Shown: positions 46,510 to 55,184 of the stretch, one piece after another
Layout: each line of letters begins with the position of its first letter
Numbering within the stretch: position 1 is the first letter of the stretch
Source: Terribacillus sp. FSL K6-0262
GTDB lineage: Bacteria; Bacillota; Bacilli; Bacillales; Amphibacillaceae
DNA: 64,000 nucleotides
Reading direction: 5' to 3'
Assembly: GCF_037977385.1 (NCBI RefSeq)
Contig: NZ_CP150277.1
Span: forward strand, 1,341,001 to 1,405,000
Notes under the pieces: generated by a model
The model's database searches: none
Told to the model about the DNA's origin: nothing
Seen by the model: only the letters and a program-made list of their open reading frames with translations
Program-made: the position numbers and the translations under genes

Positions 46510-47328
46510 CTACACATGCGCTTGATAGCATTGCTTCATTTGATGGAGCACCTCATCTCCTGGCTGATCCCAAATTTCCTGATTGATGATTTCCACTTCG
46601 ATCGGACCACGATAACCTGCTTCCTCCACCATATTGCGCATTTCACGCAAATTGATGACACCGTCTCCCATCATGGCTCTTCCTTTGAACATATCCTCCA
46701 TCGGCACCTTCCAATCCGATACATGGAAACCGAGGATCTTACCCTTGGCACGGTCGATCTGTTTTTTCAGTTCTGGATCCCACCAGACATGGAAGGCATC
46801 GACCACTACCCCGAGATGATCGGATTGCAGCTGCTCTGCCAATGTGTTCGCCTGTCCCAGTGTATTGATCACGGAACGGTCTGCGGCATACATGGGATGA
46901 AGCGGCTCGATTCCGAGCCTTACCCCCATTTCTTCTGCATACGGCAGGATCGCTTCGATTCCTTCCCGCACCCAATGACGAGCCTGCGCAATATTTTTAT
47001 CGGATGCAGCACCGCATACGAGCACCAGCACATCGGTACCCAATGCCTTTGCATCTTCTATTGCCCGTTTATTATCGTCGATGCGCTGTTGCCTTTCCTG
47101 CTCGGTCGCTGCCGGGAACATACCGCCTCGGCAAAGACTGGATACTTGCACACCATATTCAGTCAATAGCTTCTTCGCTTCTTTCACAGCGATTTTTTCC
47201 AGCTTATGCCGCCAAATGGAAATCCAATGGATATCATGCCGGGCACAGCCTTGGATCGCTTCGGTCAGGGACCAGTTTTCCGTCGTAATCTGATTGAGAC
47301 TGAGAAGCTGCAAATCAGCCTTTGTCAT
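46510..47328 (-). CDS. Sugar phosphate isomerase/epimerase (xylose-isomerase-like TIM barrel)
   Basis: 272-residue TIM barrel of the AP-endonuclease/xylose isomerase-like family. Metal ligands are recognisable in LGIEPLHP (near 140), VVVDAFHVWWD (near 175), LGFHVSDW (near 200) and the final PIEVEIIN (near 245). Such enzymes isomerise, epimerise or dehydrate keto sugars, as IolE and IolI do in inositol breakdown. The start overlaps the DUF993 gene by 4 bp. Confidence 0.82.
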   Translation of the reverse strand: MTKADLQLLSLNQITTENWSLTEAIQGCARHDIHWISIWRHKLEKIAVKEAKKLLTEYGVQVSSLCRGGMFPAATEQERQQRIDDNKRAIEDAKALGTDVLVLVCGAASDKNIAQARHWVREGIEAILPYAEEMGVRLGIEPLHPMYAADRSVINTLGQANTLAEQLQSDHLGVVVDAFHVWWDPELKKQIDRAKGKILGFHVSDWKVPMEDMFKGRAMMGDGVINLREMRNMVEEAGYRGPIEVEIINQEIWDQPGDEVLHQMKQCYQAHV

Positions 47329-48500
47329 GACATCACCTTCTGTTCGATGCCTGCAAGCTTCAATACCAGCTGCATCCGTTCTGACGCAAGCGCTGGATCC
47401 ACCAGGACACCCGCCTGATCAGCCAAACGGAATAATTCACTCAAATGGAGGACAGACCTGGCCCCTTCCGCTCCGCCGATCATCCGGAAATGTGATTGAT
47501 ACCCATTCAGATAAGCCAGGAAAACGACTCCTGTCTTGTACGCGTACGTCGGCGTTTCGAAGATGTGCCTTGCCAGCGGTACCGTTTTATCGAAAATTCC
47601 CCCATATCCATCCAGATCGTCCGAATCGAGCGCACGCAGCGCCTCGGAAGCAGCTGGTGCAATTGCATCGAATATCCCGAGCAGTGCATGGCTGTATCGA
47701 TTGCCATCGCCTTGAATCAGCTCTGGATAGTTGAAGTCGTCCCCTGTGTACATTCGGACAGATGCCGGTAATTTGGATCGCATCTCGATCTCCCTGTCTT
47801 TATCCAGCAAAGAAATCTTGATCCCATCGATTTTCGCTTCATATCGGTGGATCAAATCAAGACAAGCATCCATCGCATGGCTGACCGTCTCCGATCCCCA
47901 GTAGCCTGTCAATTTCGGGTCGAACATCGGTCCGAGCCAATGCAGGATGACCGGCTGTTCCACCCCTGCAAGCACATGTCCGTAGACGTCCTTGTAATCT
48001 TCTGCAGATCGGGCGCTGGCAGAAAGCGCACGGCTCGCCATCAAGATGACCCGGCTGCCAGTGCCTTCGACAAATGTACACTGCTCCTCATAAGCTTGCT
48101 TGATTTCCGACATCGTAAACGTCCTGTCTGCAGGCAAATGATCCGTCCCGGCACCGGAAGCAAGCATTGCTTTTTCCTTTTTTGCTTCCGCTGCACTTAC
48201 CGAAATCAATTCCTTTGCCATCTCCCATGTCAGCCCCATGCCGCGCTGCGCCGTATCCATCGCTTCTGCCACACCAAACCCGAGCTTCCATAATACCTTG
48301 CGATACGCCAAGGTGGCCTCCCAATCAATAGCCCCGCCAAGAACCGGGTGCGCTTCGGAAGCCGCATCTGCAACCACGTGAGCTGCAGAATAGGCTGTCC
48401 TCGTCCGGAAGGATCCCTCAGCCGGATAAGCAGAAGCCGGATGGACCAGCTTGTATTCCTCCAGCTTGCGCCCTTGCTTCGGTAAAAGAATCGTTGTCAT
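47325..48500 (-). CDS. DUF993 protein (dihydrodipicolinate synthase-like aldolase fold)
   Basis: 391 residues. The central part (VILMASRALSASARSAEDYKDVYGHVL, then PVILHWLGPMFDPKLTGYWG and IDGIKISLLDKDREIEMR) fits the DUF993 branch of the DHDPS/NAL superfamily. The lysine in IDGIKISLL would be the Schiff-base lysine. An aldolase or lyase step on a keto sugar acid is plausible but unproven. ATG 48500 follows AAGGAGG; the longer frame is not used. Confidence 0.8.
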   Translation of the reverse strand: MTTILLPKQGRKLEEYKLVHPASAYPAEGSFRTRTAYSAAHVVADAASEAHPVLGGAIDWEATLAYRKVLWKLGFGVAEAMDTAQRGMGLTWEMAKELISVSAAEAKKEKAMLASGAGTDHLPADRTFTMSEIKQAYEEQCTFVEGTGSRVILMASRALSASARSAEDYKDVYGHVLAGVEQPVILHWLGPMFDPKLTGYWGSETVSHAMDACLDLIHRYEAKIDGIKISLLDKDREIEMRSKLPASVRMYTGDDFNYPELIQGDGNRYSHALLGIFDAIAPAASEALRALDSDDLDGYGGIFDKTVPLARHIFETPTYAYKTGVVFLAYLNGYQSHFRMIGGAEGARSVLHLSELFRLADQAGVLVDPALASERMQLVLKLAGIEQKVMS

Positions 48501-48514
48501 GCAGCTTCCTCCTT

Positions 48515-49666
48515 TTAAACTTCCAGACTCGGAACAGTGACCCATTTCTTCTCTCGCCAAGCTTCCAGTCCCAAATCGGACAGCTGGGTGCCTTTTGCAC
48601 CTTCCAGCAAGTCCCATGGAAATTCTGCATCCTCTTCCACATGCTTAAGGAATAATTCCCATTGAATCTTGAATCCATTATCATAAGTGCGATTTTCCGG
48701 CAATGTCTCCCACTGGGAGCGGAAATCGATTGTATTCGGAATATCCGGATTCCACACTGGCTTTGGCGTCGTCACCCGATGCTGGACCTTGCAATCACGC
48801 AGGCCTGCCACTGCGCTTCCATGGGTTCCATCCACCTGGAACGTGACGAGATCATCACGATCGACCCTTGTCGTCCAGGAGGAATTGGCCTGGACGACTA
48901 TCCCGTTCTTAAGGGCGAAAATGGCGTAGGCTGCATCATCTGCTGTCGCTTTGTAGCGATTGCCCGCTTCATCCACCCGATATGGGATATGTGTCGCTCC
49001 AAGACAGGTCAAGCTATCGATTTCACCGAAAAGATGGTCGATGACATATCGCCAATGCGCAAACATATCGACGATGATACCGCCGCCGTCTTCCGCTCGG
49101 TAATTCCAGCTTGGGCGCTGCGCCTCCTGCCAATCGCCTTCGAACACCCAGTAGCCAAAGTCCAGTTTTACCGACAGGATTTCACCGAAGTAATTGCTAT
49201 CGATCAAATGCTTCAGCTTCAGCAGACCTGGCAGGAAAAGCTTATCCTGCACAACACCATTCTTCACACCAGCCTCGCGCGCCAATCTGGCCAGCTCCAA
49301 GGATCCTTCCAGGCTGGTGGCAGTCGGTTTCTCGCAATAAATATGCTTCCCCGCCTCTATTGCCTGCTTGATGCTTGCTTCCCTGCGATTGGTCGTCTGG
49401 GAATCAAAGTAAATCTGGTTATAGCCATCAGCTAAAGCCGAATCCAAGTCGGTGCTGTAGCGCTCCACATCATTTTCCCGCGCAAGCTTCGCCAGCTTCT
49501 CCTCATTCCGCCCGATAAGTATCGGATCCGGCATCAATCTGTCTCCGCTGGAAAGCAGCACCCCGCCTTCTGCTCGTATCGCCGCAATGGACCGGATAAG
49601 ATGCTGATTCGTCCCCATCCTGCCTGTTACACCGTTCATGATTATCCCTATTTTCTTTGTCGCCAT
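48515..49666 (-). CDS. Gfo/Idh/MocA family oxidoreductase (first of the cluster)
   Basis: 383-residue dehydrogenase. Cofactor motif MNGVTGRMGTNQHL (residues 9-22), catalytic IYCEKPTATSLEGS near 110 and GGGIIVDMFAHWRYVIDHLFGE near 195 with the conserved D and H. The RAEDGGGIIVD context is typical of sugar dehydrogenases. First enzyme gene after the AraC regulator. GAGGG precedes ATG 49666. Confidence 0.85.
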   Translation of the reverse strand: MATKKIGIIMNGVTGRMGTNQHLIRSIAAIRAEGGVLLSSGDRLMPDPILIGRNEEKLAKLARENDVERYSTDLDSALADGYNQIYFDSQTTNRREASIKQAIEAGKHIYCEKPTATSLEGSLELARLAREAGVKNGVVQDKLFLPGLLKLKHLIDSNYFGEILSVKLDFGYWVFEGDWQEAQRPSWNYRAEDGGGIIVDMFAHWRYVIDHLFGEIDSLTCLGATHIPYRVDEAGNRYKATADDAAYAIFALKNGIVVQANSSWTTRVDRDDLVTFQVDGTHGSAVAGLRDCKVQHRVTTPKPVWNPDIPNTIDFRSQWETLPENRTYDNGFKIQWELFLKHVEEDAEFPWDLLEGAKGTQLSDLGLEAWREKKWVTVPSLEV

Positions 49667-49704
49667 TCCGCGCCCTCCCACTATCCGATTTAAGGATAGT
49701 ATAA

Positions 49705-49717
49705 GTAAAGCGTTTAC
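49705..49717. promoter_or_regulatory. cre-like palindrome before the dehydrogenase operon
   Basis: GTAAAGCGTTTAC has 5-bp arms; on the minus strand ATGTAAACGCTTTAC matches the cre consensus at 13 of 15 positions. It stands between the AraC gene and the first dehydrogenase, where a promoter would be. Confidence 0.5.
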
Positions 49718-49747
49718 ATTTTTTCTTATCAATCTTTTCCCTCATTC

Positions 49748-50536
49748 TCAATTTCGGAAGTCATCTGTCGTGCGCCGATAAACATTCGGCGTGACACCCA
49801 CATATTTCTTAAAGACACGATAAAATGTCGATACCGCTTCAAACCCTACCTCAAAGCAAATCGAGACGATCTCCCTGTCGGATTCACGCAGCATTTTCTT
49901 TACCTTCAAAAGCCGTACCTCCGTCAGGAATTGATAGGGCGTCATACCATACATTTCTTTGAAGATCTGATTCATGTAGCGGCTGCTCACACCTGCCTTG
50001 GCAGCGACTTCCTCCATGCTGGCAATCTCGAAATATCGTGTTTCCAAGTAATGCTTGAGCCATTTTGCCCGTCTCGTATTAGTATCCTGTGTTGTATCCT
50101 CCCGCTGCATGATGGCAAGCTGATAAAGCACCTGCGAGAGCAGCAGTTTCAGCCCCATCGCATGAATCGGATGCCTCTGCGATTGCTCGAACAGCATCTT
50201 CCGCAGCAACTGCCGAAGCTCGCTGCTCTCGAACAGGGATAAATTCAAGACGCGGGACTCTGCAAATACTGGTTCCACAAGATAAGAAACGACATCTTCG
50301 GATAGATGCCGGAAATCGAATTCCAGGACAAGCACGGTCATTTTCGACTGCGCTTGGATGGCATGATTTGTATGCGGGGAGATCAGCACGATACTATCGG
50401 GATGCAGCTTCCGACCTTCCGTATCCAATTCGCATTTCCCCTCCCCATCAAGTACGTAGAGCAGCTGATGCGTGTTGTGCTTATGCCTGGCAACTTCATT
50501 TTTTTCCTGATGCTTATTTTCAAAGAGTCTGATCAA
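49748..50536 (-). CDS. AraC family transcriptional regulator
   Basis: 262 residues. N-terminal cupin sensor (about 1-130, HKHNTHQLLYVLDGEGKCEL) and C-terminal double HTH (about 160-258: MEEVAAKAGVSSRYMNQIFKEMYGMTPYQFL and ICFEVGFEAVSTFYRVFKKYVGVTPN). It heads the dehydrogenase-TRAP block in the same orientation and is the likely inducer-responsive activator. Starts at TTG 50536, preceded by GGAGG. Confidence 0.88.
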   Translation of the reverse strand: MIRLFENKHQEKNEVARHKHNTHQLLYVLDGEGKCELDTEGRKLHPDSIVLISPHTNHAIQAQSKMTVLVLEFDFRHLSEDVVSYLVEPVFAESRVLNLSLFESSELRQLLRKMLFEQSQRHPIHAMGLKLLLSQVLYQLAIMQREDTTQDTNTRRAKWLKHYLETRYFEIASMEEVAAKAGVSSRYMNQIFKEMYGMTPYQFLTEVRLLKVKKMLRESDREIVSICFEVGFEAVSTFYRVFKKYVGVTPNVYRRTTDDFRN

Positions 50537-50555
50537 TATACATTCACCTCCAATA

Positions 50556-50597
50556 AAAAAGGCCGGGATGCATTCGAGGCATCCCGGCCTTTTTCTT
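50556..50597. terminator. Terminator between the CNNM gene and the AraC gene
   Basis: AAGGCCGGGATGC pairs with GCATCCCGGCCTT around ATTCGAG, flanked by A6 and T5 runs. Confidence 0.9.
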
Positions 50598-50607
50598 TAT
50601 TCATCTA

Positions 50608-51936
50608 TCAAGCTTCCAGGCGCGGAAGCTGTTCTTGTTCCAGGATGCGCAGTTCCACCATAATGATCTGGTGGTTATCCATTTCGATAACCTCCCACTC
50701 ATTTCCTGCTGCATCCACCACAATGGTCTGTGAATCCACATCGTCATTCTTAACAAAAATCCAGCCGCCGACTGTATCCACGTCCTCCCGGTTGTCGAAT
50801 ACAAAGCCGAATCGATCCTCCAAATCATCCAGCAGCACACGGCCATTGATATGATAGGTAAGATCGGAAATTTCCTGGACATCCGGCACTTCATCTTCGT
50901 CGAATTCATCATGGATTTCCCCCACGATTTCCTCAAGGATGTCCTCCATCGTCAGGATCCCTGCGGTCCCGCCATATTCATCCACGACAAGTGCAATATG
51001 CACGCGTTCGGTCTGCATCTTCATCAAGGCATCCTGCAAGGATGTCCCCTCATGGATGAGCGGCAGCTCATGAATGAAATTAGGCAGGCTCTGTCTTCTG
51101 CCTGCAGCAAAATCCGTCAGCATTTCCTTTACATTGACGAAGCCGATGATATGGTCCTTATCTCCATCCTCTGTCACGAGATAACGAGTGAACTGGTGTT
51201 CATCGATGATCCCGATCACTTCGGATGCTGTCATGGATTTCTCCAACGTGACCACCTGTGTCCGCGGTACCATGATATCCTTGGCTACACGCTCGTCAAA
51301 GGTAAAGATATTTTCCATATAACTAAGTTCCGTTTTGTTGATTTCACCACTTTGATAGCTTTGCGTCATGATGATGCGCAGCTCTTCTTCCGAGTGTGCG
51401 GATTCATGGGCTGCCGGTTTCACACCGAACAGCTTCAGAAATACACGAGCAGAACCATTCAGCAAATAAATGAATGGCGCCATCAGCTTACCGAACCAAT
51501 ACAGCGGCGGGCCCAGAATCAATGTCAATTGCTCCGTGTACTGGATTGCCAATGTCTTTGGCGCCAATTCCCCAATCACTACATGCAGGAATGTGACCGA
51601 TGCGAAGGCAATCGCATACGACAATATCGTAGACAAGGACTCGGACAGCCCGAATTCGTGGAATAACGGATGAAGCATCTTTTCCACCGTCGGTTCACCC
51701 AATGCACCCAAGACAAGTGCTGTTACAGTGATACCAAGCTGACAGGCTGACAAGTAATAATCCAGGTTATCCACTAGTTTCTTTACGATGATTGCCCGTT
51801 TATTGCCCTCTGCCACCAGCTGATCGATCCGCGACATGCGCACCTTCACAACCGAAAACTCCGCACCTACGAAAAAGGCCGTAAAAATGATGAATAACAC
51901 AACTAAACTTAAATTAATGACTATTGATGGGTCCAA
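50608..51936 (-). CDS. CNNM/CorC (HlyC) family transporter
   Basis: 442 residues: CNNM membrane domain (about 1-190), paired CBS domains (about 205-330, [14 protein letters not shown] ... [23 protein letters not shown]) and C-terminal CorC/HlyC domain (about 345-430). B. subtilis relatives are YhdP (MpfA), YrkA, YqhB and YugS; MpfA exports Mg2+. Starts at TTG 51936, whose AGAAGGG ribosome binding site forms the 3' arm of a hairpin. Upstream lie a Spo0M-like gene and a Mn2+ riboswitch, pointing to metal-dependent control. Confidence 0.87.
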   Translation of the reverse strand: MDPSIVINLSLVVLFIIFTAFFVGAEFSVVKVRMSRIDQLVAEGNKRAIIVKKLVDNLDYYLSACQLGITVTALVLGALGEPTVEKMLHPLFHEFGLSESLSTILSYAIAFASVTFLHVVIGELAPKTLAIQYTEQLTLILGPPLYWFGKLMAPFIYLLNGSARVFLKLFGVKPAAHESAHSEEELRIIMTQSYQSGEINKTELSYMENIFTFDERVAKDIMVPRTQVVTLEKSMTASEVIGIIDEHQFTRYLVTEDGDKDHIIGFVNVKEMLTDFAAGRRQSLPNFIHELPLIHEGTSLQDALMKMQTERVHIALVVDEYGGTAGILTMEDILEEIVGEIHDEFDEDEVPDVQEISDLTYHINGRVLLDDLEDRFGFVFDNREDVDTVGGWIFVKNDDVDSQTIVVDAAGNEWEVIEMDNHQIIMVELRILEQEQLPRLEA

Positions 51937-51941
51937 TTAAT

Positions 51942-51962
51942 TCCCTTCTCTAACGGAAGGGA
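51942..51962 (-). promoter_or_regulatory. Hairpin hiding the CNNM gene ribosome binding site
   Basis: On the minus strand TCCCTTC, loop CGTTAGA, GAAGGGA; the second arm is the Shine-Dalgarno sequence of the TTG start at 51936. A stable stem here would hold translation down until opened, for example by a ribosome on the upstream short frame. Confidence 0.6.
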
Positions 51963-52113
51963 CTCACCTCACTTATTTGATTGATAGTTTACAAGCCGAT
52001 TAATAAAATAGCCGGCGACGCCTCTGCGAGGAGCAGCGCTAGCAAAACTTCTGTCATGACTGGTCGTTATTCTCAGCAAAGCCTTCCCAATGCAATCTCC
52101 TCCTTTATGGCAT
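51963..52113 (-). other. Leader region with a candidate short upstream frame before the CNNM gene
   Basis: 151 bp between the Spo0M-like gene and the hairpin. On the minus strand AAAGGAGGAG (plus about 52099-52108) precedes an ATT-initiated 39-codon frame ending RSFASAAPRRGVAGYFINRL... at TGA plus 51971-51973, and a second frame, ATG at plus 52058, gives MTEVLLALLLAEASPAILLI. Both look peptide-like. The stop of the first lies about 10 bases before the hairpin. Which, if either, is translated cannot be told. Confidence 0.4.
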
Positions 52114-52503
52114 CTACGCTAAAATCCGTACTTGCCTATCATCTTTCGCACATTTTTCATTGGCGAATATAAGCTTGGTCTGCAGCTCATAAATCAATGA
52201 ATCAGAGCTTGGTTCAAGTTCCTCTGGCAAACGGAACTTGAACGGCTTATCAATCAGTTCATTCGATTTCAGCTGCTTGGACATGAAAATGCTTATTACA
52301 TTCTTTATATTCACTATTTTATCGGTTGCGCTGTTTTTTATAACCAAATCGCAATCCAATCTATTCAGATCTTGGTCCTTCCAGCCTCCAAGAAGCCGAA
52401 AATGCCCTTCGATCTTATCACCTGCATGATAGCTTGCCTGATTCAGTTCGAGCCTGATCGATGGTGCTCGCAACTGCATCAATTCTAAGCACTTCTTCAA
52501 CAT
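52114..52503 (-). CDS. Spo0M-like arrestin-fold protein, single domain
   Basis: 129 residues. The SIRLELNQASYHAGDKIEGHFRLLGG opening, the D-L-V-I-K-N strand and the PFKFRLPEELEPSS turn correspond to the N-terminal arrestin-like half of the sporulation-control protein Spo0M, which is about 258 residues in B. subtilis. Half-length: a single-domain relative or a truncation. GGAGGAA precedes ATG 52503. It is the first gene after the Mn2+ riboswitch. Confidence 0.65.
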   Translation of the reverse strand: MLKKCLELMQLRAPSIRLELNQASYHAGDKIEGHFRLLGGWKDQDLNRLDCDLVIKNSATDKIVNIKNVISIFMSKQLKSNELIDKPFKFRLPEELEPSSDSLIYELQTKLIFANEKCAKDDRQVRILA

Positions 52504-52534
52504 GGAAATTATTCCTCCATTAACGTTTACTAAA

Positions 52535-52698
52535 CGAAAAGGACCCTCACATTGTGAAGGTCCCGTCTGTAATCAGCCTTCACCAAATTGGCAAAGGTCT
52601 GGCAAACAACATGACGTTGTCAGTTAAACCGGCGACAGCAAGCTATCACGTATTGTCGACTTAACTGGAAGCTACTCCCCTTTGGAGCAATCACAATC
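52535..52698 (-). promoter_or_regulatory. yybP-ykoY (Mn2+) riboswitch with terminator
   Basis: The minus strand contains CAAAGGGGAGTAGC (plus about 52673-52686) and, about 75 bases on, CCAGACCTTTGCC, the two conserved metal-binding blocks of the yybP-ykoY class. P1 is CAAAGG paired with CCTTTG. The expression platform is visible: CCTTTGCC can pair with GGTGAAGG when no metal is bound; otherwise GTGAAGG pairs with CCTTCAC and prevents the terminator GGACCTTCAC / GTGAGGGTCC plus TTTT (plus 52537-52563). So this should be an ON switch. Confidence 0.85.
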
Positions 52699-52720
52699 CT
52701 ATTCTATTAATCTGCAATAT

Positions 52721-52749
52721 AGTTTACACGATTGCCTTTTCCCTGTCAA
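52721..52749 (-). promoter_or_regulatory. Promoter upstream of the Mn2+ riboswitch
   Basis: On the minus strand -35 TTGACA (plus 52744-52749), 17-bp spacer, -10 TAAACT (plus 52721-52726), about 25 bases before the riboswitch. Confidence 0.6.
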
Positions 52750-52760
52750 TATGCCCCAAA

Positions 52761-53303
52761 TCACATGCGATTGACCGGGTACATGGCAGAGGCGAAATAA
52801 CGGTCATGAAGAACTTCGTGGTGATGACGTTCATGACCAAGCATGATATAAGCCAGCGCCCGGACAGATGTAGCATGACCGTTTGCCATTCCCTGCCTGA
52901 CCCAGTCCTGCTCGCCCAGAGATTCCAGCAAGGCGATCGTCGAGGCACGCACCGCCCTGTATTGCGCCAGAAGGCTCGCCACTGTCATCTGGGTGAACTT
53001 CGCTTGCTGCACATAGGAATCCTCATCAAAACCCGGCAAAGGCGTCACATCGCCTCGGGCAATGGTCAGAAGACGGTAAGAAAGGATCCTTTCCGTATCC
53101 GTAAGATGGCCGATCACTTCTTTGATCGTCCATTTTCCAGCTTCGTAGGCAAAACAAGCCTGCTCGTCAGTCAGTCCTTGCAGAAGATTCGTGGTCTGCC
53201 GCTTTTGTTCCTTGAACAAAGCTGCAATATTTCCCTCTGGAACGAGTTTCATGTAATCTTGGTAATAAGCAGGATATTCCGTTGTACTAGGTTTCTCTTG
53301 CAT
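52761..53303 (-). CDS. DinB family protein
   Basis: 180-residue four-helix protein of the DinB/YfiT superfamily with the three histidines that bind a metal: H66 in VIGHLTDTERIL and the closing HERHHHEVLHDRYF (about 156-169). Family members include thiol-dependent transferases; the substrate here is unknown. ATG 53303 follows AAAGGTG. Confidence 0.82.
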   Translation of the reverse strand: MQEKPSTTEYPAYYQDYMKLVPEGNIAALFKEQKRQTTNLLQGLTDEQACFAYEAGKWTIKEVIGHLTDTERILSYRLLTIARGDVTPLPGFDEDSYVQQAKFTQMTVASLLAQYRAVRASTIALLESLGEQDWVRQGMANGHATSVRALAYIMLGHERHHHEVLHDRYFASAMYPVNRM

Positions 53304-53554
53304 GGGATCACCTTTTTCTTTAACTGATTTCGTTTAGGCTGTGAAAAATAAGAAGCTTCATAAGAACACGATATCGTTATTTTCCCAAAGAATAAAGGAA
53401 ACAGTCCATATTTTGGTGAAACAGCCCAAAGCAGGAAAAGCCCGCTGAAATCACGAAAGGCGGAAGCTTTTTACTATTTTTATGCACCTGCTTCCCGATT
53501 CTTGCGTATAAATGACTGTACAAGCCTTTGTTCCAAAGAAAAGGAGTGCTGGAA

Positions 53555-54193
53555 ATGGCTGATTTTGAGCAGCTTGCCAAGCAGATTCAAATGTCAGGTC
53601 CTGATACAATGCCCCATTTGACAGCGTATCCCGCCTCTTTGGTCCTGATCGGGACCGGCAGGAGCGCGTTTGCATTCCGCCTTATCGATTCTTCCAAGGT
53701 CGTGAAGATATTCTTTCCTGCTTTCCGTCACATTGCAGCAGAGGAAGCGGAAATCTATAAAGCACTTGTGAACAACCGCTACTTTCCGACGCTGCACGAA
53801 GCAGGTGACGGCTACTTGGTGATCGATTACATCCCTGGTCATACCCTGTACGATTGTCTTCGCGAGGGCATCCCGATAACTGATCATCACATTGCAGCCA
53901 TCGACAGCGCCTTGACCCATGCCGCAGCAGAAGGATTGAATCCATCGGATATCCACCTCCGCAACATCCTGATCACACCGGCAGGAGATATCCGATTGAT
54001 TGATCCAGCACGATTCCGGCAGCAAAAGCATTGCACCCAATGGGAGGACCTTCACCGAGCCTATGAAAGATTCTACAAGAAAAAGCTCTTCCCAAAAAAG
54101 ATGCCCGGCTTTCTGCTGGAGCTGATTGCCTACCTGTACAAAAGACGGAAATCCCTCACCCTTCAAGCACCGTCGAATAAAGTCATTCACTAA
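53555..54193 (+). CDS. YrzF-like serine/threonine protein kinase homologue
   Basis: 212 residues. Kinase-like fold: glycine-rich loop IGTGRSAFAFR (about 33-43), VVKIFF lysine near 52, hinge YLVIDYIPGHTLYDCL near 90, catalytic loop LNPSDIHLRNILIT near 130 and IDPARF in place of DFG. This pattern resembles B. subtilis YrzF, annotated as a probable Ser/Thr kinase; activity is not shown. AAAGGAG precedes ATG 53555. Probably co-transcribed with the next gene (13-bp gap). Confidence 0.77.
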   Translation: MADFEQLAKQIQMSGPDTMPHLTAYPASLVLIGTGRSAFAFRLIDSSKVVKIFFPAFRHIAAEEAEIYKALVNNRYFPTLHEAGDGYLVIDYIPGHTLYDCLREGIPITDHHIAAIDSALTHAAAEGLNPSDIHLRNILITPAGDIRLIDPARFRQQKHCTQWEDLHRAYERFYKKKLFPKKMPGFLLELIAYLYKRRKSLTLQAPSNKVIH

Positions 54194-54206
54194 AGGAGAA
54201 GCATTC

Positions 54207-54617
54207 ATGACAATAACCATATCCCAAGCAGAAGCCTATCAAATCGAACGCATCGTCCATAGCGGTCTGGGACGGGAACAAACAGCTGAATTGATTGAAG
54301 CAGGCGATGTAAGTACCATTCAGCAAAGCTATCCAAAAGCTGACCCCGAGATGCTGCAAGAACAAAAAAACAAGCTTGCAGCCGCTTTGAAAGACGGCTA
54401 CAGCATTTCATTCCCCACCTTCAATGGCGTACGAAACCTTCTGCATTTGCGCTTTGGCTTGGAGGAAGACAAGGACTACGTCACAGAAGACAAGACAATC
54501 CGCGGATTGAAAGCAGACGAGGCGGCAGCCGCCATTCTGCGTACGATGTTTGAACCCTTATGGAAAGTGGAGAGAAATGGCGGTCAACTTTCGATCACCC
54601 ATATCAGCAAATCATAA
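54207..54617 (+). CDS. Conserved hypothetical protein
   Basis: 136 residues, not recognised. Mostly helical N-terminal half (residues 4-60, QAEAYQIERIVHSGLGREQTAELIEAGDVSTI), no membrane segment or signal peptide. AAGGAG before ATG 54207. It follows the kinase-like gene by 13 bp and shares its transcript, ending at a terminator shared with hbs. Confidence 0.7.
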   Translation: MTITISQAEAYQIERIVHSGLGREQTAELIEAGDVSTIQQSYPKADPEMLQEQKNKLAAALKDGYSISFPTFNGVRNLLHLRFGLEEDKDYVTEDKTIRGLKADEAAAAILRTMFEPLWKVERNGGQLSITHISKS

Positions 54618-54653
54618 AAAAATGCCGACGCACGTATGCGCCGGCATTTTCAT
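54617..54653. terminator. Bidirectional terminator before hbs
   Basis: AAAAATGCCGACGCA pairs with TGCGCCGGCATTTT (one mismatch) around CGTA. Confidence 0.8.
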
Positions 54654-54669
54654 TCCAAAAGGAAGTCTC

Positions 54670-54942
54670 TTATTTAACAGCTTCTTTGAAATCTTTACCT
54701 GCTTTGAAAGCTGGAGCTTTGGAAGCAGGGATAGTGATTTCTTCACCAGTCTGCGGGTTACGGCCAGTACGTGCCGCGCGCTCTCTTACTTCGAAAGTAC
54801 CGAAGCCTACAAGCTGTACTTTTTCATCTTTTGCAAGTGTTTCAGAGATTGTTTCAAGTAGTGCATCAACTGCTTTGCTTGCATCTTTTTTAGATAGTTC
54901 TGCTTGTTGTGCCACTGCTTCTACTAATTCTGCTTTGTTCAT
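54670..54942 (-). CDS. hbs: HU DNA-binding protein Hbs
   Basis: 90-residue histone-like [22 protein letters not shown] at the start, the [21 protein letters not shown] signature (about 46-66), and [16 protein letters not shown] at the end. Compacts and bends DNA; essential in B. subtilis. ATG 54942 follows GAGGTG; the two-codon upstream extension is rejected. The 242 bp upstream must contain its promoters; none was assigned. Confidence 0.95.
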   Translation of the reverse strand: MNKAELVEAVAQQAELSKKDASKAVDALLETISETLAKDEKVQLVGFGTFEVRERAARTGRNPQTGEEITIPASKAPAFKAGKDFKEAVK

Positions 54943-55184
54943 GAAAAACACCTCATTTAATAAATTTATACATAACCTTCACCTGATGTAAAAGCTGTAT
55001 GTTTGCGTTTAATATGCAGGAACATTGCTGCTCCCGTATTTCCTTATTATAGCATGCATTCTTGCTTTCATGGCTATTAATCTGCATTCTTAACATTGCT
55101 GCAACAGCATTTTCACAGGTTTTCCATTTGCGAGATAATGATCGGATGATACAGTTATTCCCAATAAACAGAATTGTAACCCTA

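Noticed and set aside
51937..52113. Mg2+ (M-box) riboswitch before the CNNM gene
   Set aside because: GGTGAG occurs, but the other M-box landmarks (GCCGCCAATGGG-like and GCTGCTGCCC-like blocks) are absent.
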